Source: CAZPLZ01 sp964587525
GTDB lineage: Bacteria > Oederibacteriota > CAKKQC01
Direction: 5' to 3'
DNA: 14,309 bases
Assembly: GCA_964587525.1 (NCBI GenBank)
Contig: CAZPLZ010000083.1
Span: forward strand, 1 to 14,309
How positions within the stretch are numbered: the first letter of the stretch is position 1; each line of letters begins with the position of its first letter. The notes under the pieces were generated by a model, which saw only the letters and a list, made by a program, of their open reading frames with translations, had not been told where the DNA came from and did no database searches. Position numbers and translations under genes: made by a program. This document shows positions 1 to 7,601 of the stretch, piece by piece.

Positions 1-21
1 CCCAGGCCCTCACGCTAGCAG

Positions 22-963
22 CTATGCCTTTACCCAATAGGTGGGACGTTGCCTTGAATAATCAAACCCGCCATAGGGTGCTGGCTGCTGACCGCCAACG
101 ACACCGACCGGTGCGGTGGGATCCATGTTGTGAGCGAACCGCACCAGATCGCCCAAAACCGCCGCGAACTGCGTGTCCATGTAGCTGCGCCAATCGCACC
201 ACCGAGCGAGGTTCCAGCGGCTCAATGGAGGGGCAACATGGTCTTTTCGGACATCTTCGAACGAAACTGGCTGGACTTCGTCGAAATCGCCCAACTTCGT
301 GCCCCATGTTGCATTCAGCCTGTCAATCCCGCCGTAAGCATCCTTCAGCCACCGGCGGTACTCGGCTACCGACAGAGGCGACCCGTCCACCTCGGCCGGT
401 GAGTTAAATGACCCTATGCTCACCTCATCGTCCAGCGCGTATGCCAGGACAGGCCCTTCCCTGGTGGTCGTAACATTGGCGCGAATGAAAGCTTTGAGTC
501 TCTCAATGATCTCGGGATCCGCCAGGCTGTTGGGGCGCGGCACCACGTGATTCTTTTTTAAGATCGTCTGTTTGCCGTGCCTGTCGGTCAGGTGCAAGTA
601 CCCCTTATCGGCGACGTGGTCGACATAGTACGGAAGGCTGTTCTTCTTTGCGAACGCCACTCGGTCGTCCTGGCCGGCACCCCGGTCGATATGAAAACCT
701 CCTAAGCCGAGCTCCCGGTACAGAATCAGATCTTCCACGGCGTCAGTTTTGAACTGCCAGACCAAAATGTGAAATCGATGCCACAGTTCCTTGGCAGGAA
801 CGTAGGGCACGGCGCCCGATCCTGCCCGGCCAGCCGTGATTGGCGCCCCACCCTTAAACTCCTGCAGACCAAGTAGCTCCTGCGGCCGGGACTTATCGCT
901 CACCGCCAGGGTTCCTCCCATGCAGCCCGCTGCAAGCAGGACGATCAGCCCTGCTGACCTCAT
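22..963 (-). CDS. GH42-like glycoside hydrolase lipoprotein, C-terminally short
   Basis: Predicted 313-residue lipoprotein. Residues 1-14 form a signal peptide with a lipobox (LLAAGC, Cys14), so the product should be lipid-anchored outside the cytoplasmic membrane. The body resembles the GH42 beta-galactosidase barrel: an acidic ALDDEVS stretch with Glu180 fits the acid/base position, and YGGIDRLNATWGT (210-222) matches the GH42 helix pattern 'YG.i..LN..WgT'. The start at 963 is chosen because it gives the signal peptide, overlaps the upstream stop (ATGA), and has GGAGG at 973-977, 9 nt upstream; an in-frame start at 1002 would place 13 Arg-rich residues before it. GH42 enzymes are usually 600 or more residues, and this frame ends in TAG at 22-24 within what should be the barrel, before the nucleophile Glu. 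A frameshift, a nonsense mutation, or an unusual short form are all possible. Substrate is not inferable. Confidence 0.72.
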   Translation of the reverse strand: MRSAGLIVLLAAGCMGGTLAVSDKSRPQELLGLQEFKGGAPITAGRAGSGAVPYVPAKELWHRFHILVWQFKTDAVEDLILYRELGLGGFHIDRGAGQDDRVAFAKKNSLPYYVDHVADKGYLHLTDRHGKQTILKKNHVVPRPNSLADPEIIERLKAFIRANVTTTREGPVLAYALDDEVSIGSFNSPAEVDGSPLSVAEYRRWLKDAYGGIDRLNATWGTKLGDFDEVQPVSFEDVRKDHVAPPLSRWNLARWCDWRSYMDTQFAAVLGDLVRFAHNMDPTAPVGVVGGQQPAPYGGFDYSRQRPTYWVKA

Positions 964-1208
964 CTGCCAAAACCTCCGCCAAATCCGCCTCCGCCTCCCC
1001 AAATTCCTGCCCCGCTTTCATAGAAATGCCCCTTCTTGTATCCCCGGCCATGCTCGATATCATCCGCGATGCCGATGAAAAACACCCCGCCCATGACCAG
1101 CACGGCCAAAAAATAAATAAACTTAAGCCACTTCAGCTCAAAACCCCAATAGAGATAAGCCACGTACGGTCCAATGACCAGCACCGCTCCGATCATGATT
1201 TTCCTCAT
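960..1208 (-). CDS. Small two-TM membrane protein with Gly-rich tail
   Basis: An 82-residue protein of no family I recognise. Two hydrophobic segments (about residues 5-20 and 28-50) predict a membrane hairpin; a short charged stretch (DDIEHGRGYKKG) follows, and the C-terminus is very glycine rich (GGGGGFGGGFGR). The start at 1208 (MRKIMIGAV) is chosen because AGGA precedes it by about 5 nt and the hydrophobic segment begins at once; the frame is open upstream to 1409, but those residues lie antisense to the next operon's first gene. Its TGA overlaps the ATG of the lipoprotein gene by the ATGA arrangement, so the two are probably translationally coupled. It may be a membrane partner for the lipoprotein; that is inference only. 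Confidence 0.5.
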   Translation of the reverse strand: MRKIMIGAVLVIGPYVAYLYWGFELKWLKFIYFLAVLVMGGVFFIGIADDIEHGRGYKKGHFYESGAGIWGGGGGFGGGFGR

Positions 1209-1209
1209 G

Positions 1210-1257
1210 TCAATCCTCAGCCATTGTATATGGTATAAACTTGCCGGGAGGAACAAG
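1210..1257. promoter_or_regulatory. Divergent intergenic promoter region
   Basis: Only 48 bp separate the divergent starts at 1208 and 1258, so both promoters must lie here or reach into the coding regions. On the plus strand TATAAA at 1234-1239 is a good -10 candidate for the dioxygenase operon; on the minus strand TATACA (1225-1230) is a candidate for the membrane-protein gene. I see no convincing -35 hexamer for either. Confidence 0.3.
1246..1252 (+). promoter_or_regulatory. Shine-Dalgarno site deciding the PhyH start
   Basis: GGGAGGA lies 5 nt before ATG 1258. It selects this start over the in-frame ATG at 1174, which would run antisense through the divergent gene's 5' end. Confidence 0.75.
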
Positions 1258-2109
1258 ATGCGAACTGAGATCACCAAGCAGGAGATTGATTCGTACCGCA
1301 AGCAAGGGTTCGTGGTCCTCGCGGGCATGTTCGATGCCGCGGAGCTCGCCGCCTGGCGAGAAGCGGTGGACGAAGCGGTGGCGGCCAGGGAGAACAGTAA
1401 ACTCGCCAACGCAGACTGGCAATCGGGCGACTCGTACTACGACAAGGTCTTCATCCAGCGGCTCAACCTGTGGCAGGATTCACTCAAAGTCCGCAAGCTC
1501 ATACTGGATTCGCGGATCGGCAAGATCGCGTGCGACCTGGAAGGGGTCGATGGCATGCGCATCTGGCATGATCAAGCGCTGATCAAGATGCCGTGGGCGA
1601 ATCCTACCTCCTGGCACCTGGACGACCCCTATTGGTCATTTTCCTCCCCTCACGCCACTTCCATCTGGATCGCCCTGGACGACGCAACTTTAGAAAATGG
1701 CTGCATGTTTTTCATCCCGGGCGCCCACAAGCACGGAAGGTTTGACAACGTCGGAATTGGCGACAGCATGCCCGATATCTTCAAGGCGTTTCCCGAGTAC
1801 AAGGAAGTCCGGGCTGTGGCCGCGCCCATGAAAGCGGGTAGCTGCTCGTTTCACAACGGGCTGCTCATCCACGGGGCCAACGCCAACATGACCCCGGGCT
1901 GGCGGCGGGCCATGACATGTGGTTTCATGCCCGACGGGAGCACCTTCAACGGGAAAAGCAATATCCTCTCCAAGGAGCAGATTGCAAAGCTTAAGATCGG
2001 CGACGTGCTCGAAGACAACCGGCAAAATCCGCTGGTCTTTTCCCGTACCAAGGATTATCGTGCTGGTCTGGACGCGTTGATCGCTGAAGAGGCTACCATT
2101 CGTGCCTGA
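1258..2109 (+). CDS. Phytanoyl-CoA dioxygenase (PhyH) family protein
   Basis: A 283-residue, probably cytoplasmic Fe(II)/2-oxoglutarate-dependent dioxygenase of the PhyH family, close to the usual family length. The facial-triad iron ligands are visible: His120-x-Asp122 in SWHLDDPYW and His205 in LLIHGAN, with Arg216/Arg217 (GWRRAM) about 11 residues on as the 2-oxoglutarate carboxylate anchor. The N-terminus (ITKQEIDSYRKQGFVVL) is the typical PhyH opening. It is the first gene of a four-gene operon, with 25 nt to the next start. Bacterial PhyH proteins hydroxylate many small molecules, so phytanoyl-CoA is not implied; the neighbours suggest a sugar or sugar-derived substrate, which is inference. 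The fold assignment is firm, the substrate unknown. Confidence 0.9.
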   Translation: MRTEITKQEIDSYRKQGFVVLAGMFDAAELAAWREAVDEAVAARENSKLANADWQSGDSYYDKVFIQRLNLWQDSLKVRKLILDSRIGKIACDLEGVDGMRIWHDQALIKMPWANPTSWHLDDPYWSFSSPHATSIWIALDDATLENGCMFFIPGAHKHGRFDNVGIGDSMPDIFKAFPEYKEVRAVAAPMKAGSCSFHNGLLIHGANANMTPGWRRAMTCGFMPDGSTFNGKSNILSKEQIAKLKIGDVLEDNRQNPLVFSRTKDYRAGLDALIAEEATIRA

Positions 2110-2134
2110 GGTGCGCTAGCCAAGGAAGGATCCC

Positions 2135-3172
2135 ATGAACGATCTGAGAGTTGGAATTGTTGGGCTGGGGTGGGTCGCTGGATCACACATTGAGGCCCTG
2201 AAAGCAGTCGAGGGCGCCAGCGTGACCGCGGTGTGCTCCCGAAGGCAACGCAATTCTTCCGACCTGGAGGCGCAATACGGAATCCCCCTCAGAGCGTATT
2301 CCGACTACGATTCGATGCTTGCTGACCCAGACATTGATGTCATCGATATCTGCACTCCGCCTCCATTCCACGCTGCGCAAGCTATCGCAGCCGCCAGAAC
2401 CGGTAAACATCTCATCCTCGAGAAACCCATCAGCCTTACATACAAAGACACTAAGGCTGTCCGCAGCGCGGTTCGCAAGGCCAGGGTGAAAGTTTGCGTC
2501 TGTTTTGAATGCCGGTTCAGCGCACATTTCACCATGGTTCGCTCCATCCTCGACCGGAAACTCCTTGGCGACGTGCATTACGGGGAGGTGGATTACTATC
2601 ATGGGATCGGCCCCTGGTACAAGCAGTTCGCCTGGAACATCAAGAAAACATTCGGAGGAAGCTCCCTGCTGAGCGCAGGCTGCCACGCGGTGGACGCCCT
2701 CCTGTTCTTCATGGGTGATCGAGTGGAAGAAGTGGCCAGCTACCGTACGAAATCTCAGAGCAAGACGTTTGCCCCCTATGAATATGCCACGACCAGCACG
2801 ACGATCCTGAAGTTCAAGAGTGGAAAAATCGGGAAAGTGGCCTCCTGTATCGACTGTTTCCAACCCTACTACTTTCACCTTCATCTCGTTGGAAGCGAAG
2901 GCAGCCTGCTGGACAACCGCATCACCTCGACCAAGCTCACGGGGATGGACAAGCACCGCTGGAGCGTTTTGGAAACCTCACTCGTGGATTCAGGTGATGT
3001 CCGTGACCACCCTTATCAACCACAATTCCAGGCGTTTATAGACAGCGTCAGAAAAAACCGAGCCATGCCACTGACCGATCTCGACACCGCGTTCGCGACT
3101 CACCGCGTGGTCTTTGCCGCCGACCTTTCGGCCGCCAAGGGGAGACCTGTTCGACTGACCGAACTTTCGTAG
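2135..3172 (+). CDS. Gfo/Idh/MocA family NAD(P)-dependent oxidoreductase
   Basis: A 345-residue oxidoreductase of the glucose-fructose oxidoreductase / inositol dehydrogenase family. The N-terminal Rossmann domain carries VGIVGLGWVA (residues 6-15), and ICTPPPFHA (72-80) and the hallmark LEKP motif (95-98, Lys97) follow. The C-terminal substrate domain has GCHAVDALLFFMGD with His184 and Asp187, the usual GxHxxD catalytic/structural pair. GGAAGGA precedes the ATG. Family members oxidise or reduce a hydroxyl on sugars, cyclitols or sugar nucleotides. It is the second gene of the operon and ends 3 nt before the PIG-L start, so it probably acts on the same substrate as its neighbours. No signal peptide is seen. 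The precise substrate is not deducible. Confidence 0.92.
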   Translation: MNDLRVGIVGLGWVAGSHIEALKAVEGASVTAVCSRRQRNSSDLEAQYGIPLRAYSDYDSMLADPDIDVIDICTPPPFHAAQAIAAARTGKHLILEKPISLTYKDTKAVRSAVRKARVKVCVCFECRFSAHFTMVRSILDRKLLGDVHYGEVDYYHGIGPWYKQFAWNIKKTFGGSSLLSAGCHAVDALLFFMGDRVEEVASYRTKSQSKTFAPYEYATTSTTILKFKSGKIGKVASCIDCFQPYYFHLHLVGSEGSLLDNRITSTKLTGMDKHRWSVLETSLVDSGDVRDHPYQPQFQAFIDSVRKNRAMPLTDLDTAFATHRVVFAADLSAAKGRPVRLTELS

Positions 3173-3175
3173 ACT

Positions 3176-3946
3176 ATGCCCAGCGTCCTGGCCATCATGG
3201 CGCACCCCGATGACATCGAGTTCACCTGTGCAGGCACACTCGCCCTGCTGAAGCAAACCGGATGGCACATTCACATGGCAACCATGACCCCCGGAGATCT
3301 CGGCTCCATGAAGCTTTCCCGCACAGAGATCGCCAATGTCCGCCGCGCCGAAGCTGCCACGTCCGCGGCTATTCTGGAGGCGCCATATCACTGCCTCGAA
3401 TTTGATGATTTGACCATTGTGTATGGCGAGCAAGCCAAACGGCGCGTCTGTGCGCTGATCCGGCGGGTCCGGCCGGAGGTGATCGTAACGCACGCTCCAT
3501 CAGATTATATGGCTGACCATGAAGAAACAGCCCGGATTGCCCGTGAAGCAGCCTTTGCCTCAACCATGCCCAACTGGAAGACCGAACCCCAGGAGGCGCC
3601 TTGCGATCAACTGCCGGTGATCCTTCACGCCGATCCGATCGAGCACACCGACAGCCGCGGGCAGCGCCTCCCAGCACGGCAGGTGGTCAATATTACAAAC
3701 GTCATAGAAACCAAAGAGCGCATGCTCGCTGCCCACGAGTCACAACGCTCCTGGCTGCGCGAACAGCACGGCGAGGATGAGTACCTGCTCTCGATGAGGC
3801 GATGGTCTGCCGACCGGGCGCGCGACTTCAAACGTAGGTCAGTGCGATACGCCGAAGGCTTTAATCAACATGTAGGACACGCCTATCCAAAACACGACCT
3901 TCTGACCCAGGCCCTGGGAAAAACCCTGGTCAAAACGTTCCGATAG
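3176..3946 (+). CDS. PIG-L / LmbE family N-acetyl-sugar deacetylase
   Basis: A 256-residue zinc-dependent deacetylase of the PIG-L/LmbE superfamily, which removes acetyl groups from GlcNAc-type sugars or conjugates (compare MshB and BshB). The zinc motif AHPDD is at residues 9-13, with His10 and Asp13 as ligands, and the distal ligand His115 lies in SDYMADHEET. Length is normal and there is no signal peptide. The start follows the previous stop by 3 nt with no strong ribosome site of its own, suggesting translational coupling. The next gene is NagB-like, and NagB and LmbE domains also occur fused in some Bacteroidota proteins. This supports deacetylation followed by amino-sugar isomerisation or deamination; it remains inference. 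Confidence 0.9.
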   Translation: MPSVLAIMAHPDDIEFTCAGTLALLKQTGWHIHMATMTPGDLGSMKLSRTEIANVRRAEAATSAAILEAPYHCLEFDDLTIVYGEQAKRRVCALIRRVRPEVIVTHAPSDYMADHEETARIAREAAFASTMPNWKTEPQEAPCDQLPVILHADPIEHTDSRGQRLPARQVVNITNVIETKERMLAAHESQRSWLREQHGEDEYLLSMRRWSADRARDFKRRSVRYAEGFNQHVGHAYPKHDLLTQALGKTLVKTFR

Positions 3947-3957
3947 GAGGAGCAAGC

Positions 3958-4875
3958 ATGGCATTCCATTACACGATGGCCCAATTCATTCCTTTTCGCG
4001 ATGAGAAAGCGTGTGCGCGCGTTCGCGCAATTAAGAAGCAGGACCTCACGAAGCACCCGAACAAGGATTTTAGAATCGAGATCATCGAGGACAAGGTTCA
4101 ATTCTACAGCAGGTTCGCCATCGACATCGTGTCACAGATCGCCCAGGCGGCCCAGGAAGGCCGGAAGTGCGTGCTGATCCTACCGGTGGGGCCTGTTCCT
4201 CAGTACGCCATCGCAGTCGAGATGATCAATCGCCAGAATATCGATTGCAAACATTTGGTCACGTTCAACATGGACGAATATGCTGATGACCAGGGTCGGA
4301 CCGCCCCACCGGAGTGGGCAGGATCATTTGCCACCTCCATGCGGCAGTCGTTTTTCCAGCGGATTCGTGAGGATCTCCGGCCTCCTGAAAAGAACATTCA
4401 CTTCCCCACGCACCAAAACATCAACGATTACTACAAAATGATCGAGGACGCAGGCGGGGCAGACTGCTGCTATGGCGGAATCGGCTGGTGCGGCCACATC
4501 GCGTTCTGGGAGTCACATCTCGGTCTGGAGTTCGGCAACGACCTGAACGCCTACAAACAAGCCCACGGCCGGATCGTCGAGCTGAACCCGATGACGATTA
4601 TGCAAAATGCCTTGCACACGTTCGGCGGCGACTGGTCATGGGTGCCGCCCAAAGCGGCCTCAATCGGTCCCCGGGAGATCCTCGGGGCGCGCCACCGCAG
4701 TTTCTGGCTGGACGGCGATCAGGGAGGCGGGGTCTCCTGGCAACGGTTCATCGCCCGGCTAGCGGCCCACGGTCCGGTGAACACGCTCGTTCCAGGCTCA
4801 ATCCTTCAAGAGACAAGATGCAACTACCACATTTTGGGCGGGGTCGCCGACAACGTCGCAATCGACTTCAGCTAG
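3958..4875 (+). CDS. NagB-like glucosamine-6-phosphate isomerase/deaminase homologue
   Basis: A 305-residue protein of the glucosamine-6-phosphate isomerase / 6-phosphogluconolactonase fold. Recognisable NagB landmarks are LPVGPVPQYAIAVEMI (75-90, in place of the phosphate-binding LPTGSTP loop), FNMDEYAD (103-110, Asp106 at the proton-transfer position), and GIGWCGHIAFWES (174-186, His180 and Glu185 kept). The Asp that E. coli NagB has before GH is Cys178 here. The altered phosphate loop and this Cys suggest a substrate other than plain GlcN6P. GGAGGA lies about 5 nt before the ATG. It is the last gene of the operon, 11 nt after the deacetylase stop, and its TAG overlaps the rhamnosidase stop on the other strand. 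Fold is confident; catalysis is inferred. Confidence 0.85.
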   Translation: MAFHYTMAQFIPFRDEKACARVRAIKKQDLTKHPNKDFRIEIIEDKVQFYSRFAIDIVSQIAQAAQEGRKCVLILPVGPVPQYAIAVEMINRQNIDCKHLVTFNMDEYADDQGRTAPPEWAGSFATSMRQSFFQRIREDLRPPEKNIHFPTHQNINDYYKMIEDAGGADCCYGGIGWCGHIAFWESHLGLEFGNDLNAYKQAHGRIVELNPMTIMQNALHTFGGDWSWVPPKAASIGPREILGARHRSFWLDGDQGGGVSWQRFIARLAAHGPVNTLVPGSILQETRCNYHILGGVADNVAIDFS

Positions 4876-7601
4876 ATTAATCTCTTAAATGAGTAATGGG
4901 CAGAAAAATCATAGTCCCCGGCGAGAACATGAAAGACCGCTGCGCCTTTTCCCATTCGCAGGAGTGTAACTCCCGCGGAGCAAGCAACAGATCGTCCGCC
5001 CTCTTTGACGCTCCCCGGGCTGTTTGTAGGGACATAGACAGTGGCAGAGGTGTTTGGAGGGACTGTGACTTTCATTCGGATCCTTCGCCGCCCGACCTGC
5101 CATTGGATGGTAATCCTGCCACAGATGGAATCGTAATCCCCTCGAGCCCAGCTGAAACCCTGCTGAGGACAGGGCCGAGGCCGCACCAGGAAATGCTCAT
5201 AACCCGGTCGCTCCTCGTTGAGCCGAAGCCCGGCGATGTTCCCCCAGATCCACTCTTCCACCGAGCCGTAGGTGTAATGGTTGAACGAGTTCATACCGGG
5301 GTCTTGGAAGCCGAACCCCTTCACGTACCCATCCCACCGCTCCCAGATGGTGGTGGCCCCCTGCTCGATCATGAATCCCCAAGACGGGGGCGTCCGGAGA
5401 TTGATCAAGCGGCAGGCCTCGGAGTGAAGGTCGTTGCGCGTTAACTCCTCCATCAACAGGCGTGTACTGTGGAACCCGGTGGTGAGATGGCCGCGATAAC
5501 GCTTGATCTCCATCATCATATGACGCAACGCTTTTGGCCGGTCTCTCGTATCCAAAATGTCAAACCCCAGCGCCATGGCGTAGGCGGCCTGGGTGCCACC
5601 CTGGATGCGGCCGTCCCTTCGTACGAAGGCGCGGCGGAAGGCGGCCTTGATGTGACGGGTGAGCCGGTCATAACGGTCGGCGTCCCGCTCTCGCCCCAGG
5701 ACTCGTGCCATTTTGACGACCAGCTCTGACGAGTGAGCGAAGAAGGCAGTGGCGAAGACTTCCCTGTCCATAGTGCCACGTACGCGGGGCATACCGGGAA
5801 ACTTAAACGTGTCAGAGTTCAGCCAGTCGCTGTAATCATGGCCACGCCCCTTCTTCCACAGCAGGCCCGGGTTGATACGCTGCACGTAATCCACCCAGCG
5901 CCTGGCGGAATCGAAATGTTCCCTGAGCACCCGCCGGTCGGCGTAGTTCTGGTAGACACGCCAGGGAACGACGGTGCCGGCGTCGGCCCAGGCCGGCACG
6001 CCCATACCCGCTGTCCCGCCACGCCACGAGCCCCGAGGCGCAAAGTTAGGGAATCGGCCATCGGGCAACTGCGCGTCACGAAGGTCGCGAATCCACTTGC
6101 TGAAAAAAGCGGCCATGTCCATGTTATAAATTGCCGTCTGGCAGAAGGCGAGGATGTCACCCGTCCAGCCGCAGCGCTCGTCGCGCTGGGGGCAGTCAGT
6201 GGGGATTCCATGAAGATTGCCTCGCTGCCCCCAAAGGATGTTTTTCATCAGGCGGTTGACCAGACTGTTTGAGCATTGAAATTTCCCGGTCTCCGGCGCC
6301 GATGAACAGAAGACACGGCCGACAAGGTCATTCTTCAACGGACGTCGCGAAAGTCCGGTCACCTCGACATAGCGAAAGCCGTGGTAGGTGAAATGTGGCT
6401 CGAAAACCTCAAGGCCGCTTCCCTTTTTGATGTAACGGTCTGTCTGTCCCGCGCTGCGCAGGTTTATCGTGTAGATCATGCCATGGTCATTCAGCATCTC
6501 GGCATGACGCAGCGTCACGGAGACACCTTTAGGACCACGGAGTTTTAGCCGGCACCAGCCGACCATGTTCTGTCCCAAGTCAAAGACATAGACGCCGCGC
6601 TTAGGTTCGGAAAGCGCAACCGGCTTAAGCTCCACGATCACGCGGATGGGCTCGTTGCACTGCCAGACCAGCTTGACCCCGTCCAGCCTTTCGATGCTGA
6701 CCGGTTTCCAGCCTATGTCATCAAAACCGGGCCGATCCCATCCAGACATCTCGCGGCGGGCATCGTAGACCTCCCCATCAAGGATGTCGGACGAGCGTAT
6801 CGGGCCGGTGAGGGTGCTTCGCCAGCGGCTGTCGGTTGCGATGAACAACCGCCGCCCGCTCGCCAACTCAATATCAAGACGCGCCAGCAAGTGGGGGTAC
6901 TTCCCGTAAACATGCCGGCCCGGCGGAGGTGTAAGTCCCAGCCTCCCCGCGTACCACCCCTCTCCCAGGATCGCCCCAAGGGCGTTCGCCCCTTTCTTCA
7001 CCAACCCGGTCACGTCGTAGACTTGGTACTGTATGCGCTTGTCGTACTCGGTCCACTCGGGCGCAAGCAGATGGTCGCCGATCCGCCGTCCATTGAGCCG
7101 CAGTTCGTATACGCCTCGTGCGGTGACATAAATTAGGGCACGCCGCACCGCCCCCCTGACAGAAAACTCCCGCCTCAGCATAGCGGCGGGCGCCGCGCGG
7201 GCTAGGTCGGGGAAACGGCCCAACTCTTCGTCCGCGACCCAGGAGCCTCGCCAGTCGCTCTTTTTCAGCAAACCCATTGACCATATGGCCGGCTTGCTCC
7301 AGACGGGGCCCTGGCCATTTTCGTCCCACACACCAACTTTCCAGAAACAAAGCCGCCGTGACCCAAGAGGCTTACCGTCATATTCCACCTGTAGCTGGCG
7401 GTCTGAAAACACCTGTCCGCTGTCCCAGAGATCACCCTTAAAGACAGCTAGCTTTTCCCTGCTTGAAGCAACCAGGACGCGGTAGGTAGACTGCCGCGCG
7501 CCGCGGCGCTTTGATTCCAGCGTCCAGCTCAAGCGGGGCCGGACCGCATCTACGCCAAGGGGGTTAACCAGATACTCACAACGTACATTTGCCGGCTTCA
7601 C
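4872..7601 (-). CDS. GH78 alpha-L-rhamnosidase
   Basis: A 909-residue, full-length GH78 enzyme that hydrolyses terminal alpha-L-rhamnose. The order fits the family: an N-terminal Ig-like domain (VNPLGVDAVRPRLSW, 12-26), the rhamnosidase N domain and concanavalin-like domain (about 120-430), the (alpha/alpha)6 catalytic barrel (about 435-785), then a C-terminal beta domain. The general-acid motif DERCGWTGD is at 474-482 (Glu475) and the general-base candidate Glu754 is in TTIWERWDG. No signal peptide is present, so it probably acts on imported rhamno-oligosaccharides or glycosides. The start is GTG (7599-7601), overlapping the upstream methyltransferase TGA as GTGA, with GAAGGA some 13-18 nt upstream. 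The 3' end overlaps the convergent NagB-like gene by 4 bp. G+C is near 60%, unlike the gene it overlaps. Confidence 0.93.
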   Translation of the reverse strand: MKPANVRCEYLVNPLGVDAVRPRLSWTLESKRRGARQSTYRVLVASSREKLAVFKGDLWDSGQVFSDRQLQVEYDGKPLGSRRLCFWKVGVWDENGQGPVWSKPAIWSMGLLKKSDWRGSWVADEELGRFPDLARAAPAAMLRREFSVRGAVRRALIYVTARGVYELRLNGRRIGDHLLAPEWTEYDKRIQYQVYDVTGLVKKGANALGAILGEGWYAGRLGLTPPPGRHVYGKYPHLLARLDIELASGRRLFIATDSRWRSTLTGPIRSSDILDGEVYDARREMSGWDRPGFDDIGWKPVSIERLDGVKLVWQCNEPIRVIVELKPVALSEPKRGVYVFDLGQNMVGWCRLKLRGPKGVSVTLRHAEMLNDHGMIYTINLRSAGQTDRYIKKGSGLEVFEPHFTYHGFRYVEVTGLSRRPLKNDLVGRVFCSSAPETGKFQCSNSLVNRLMKNILWGQRGNLHGIPTDCPQRDERCGWTGDILAFCQTAIYNMDMAAFFSKWIRDLRDAQLPDGRFPNFAPRGSWRGGTAGMGVPAWADAGTVVPWRVYQNYADRRVLREHFDSARRWVDYVQRINPGLLWKKGRGHDYSDWLNSDTFKFPGMPRVRGTMDREVFATAFFAHSSELVVKMARVLGRERDADRYDRLTRHIKAAFRRAFVRRDGRIQGGTQAAYAMALGFDILDTRDRPKALRHMMMEIKRYRGHLTTGFHSTRLLMEELTRNDLHSEACRLINLRTPPSWGFMIEQGATTIWERWDGYVKGFGFQDPGMNSFNHYTYGSVEEWIWGNIAGLRLNEERPGYEHFLVRPRPCPQQGFSWARGDYDSICGRITIQWQVGRRRIRMKVTVPPNTSATVYVPTNSPGSVKEGGRSVACSAGVTLLRMGKGAAVFHVLAGDYDFSAHYSFKRLI

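Noticed and set aside
1174..1257. N-terminal extension of the PhyH gene from ATG 1174
   Set aside because: The extra 28 residues are antisense to the divergent gene and promoter; a good Shine-Dalgarno and the family N-terminus both point to 1258.
2183..2956. A 257-codon open frame on the minus strand
   Set aside because: It is the antisense shadow of the first Gfo/Idh gene; its translation has no recognisable domain.
4874..4883. Palindrome AGATTAATCT at the convergent stops, considered as a bidirectional terminator
   Set aside because: It has no loop, is AT-rich and short, and no T-tract follows on either strand.
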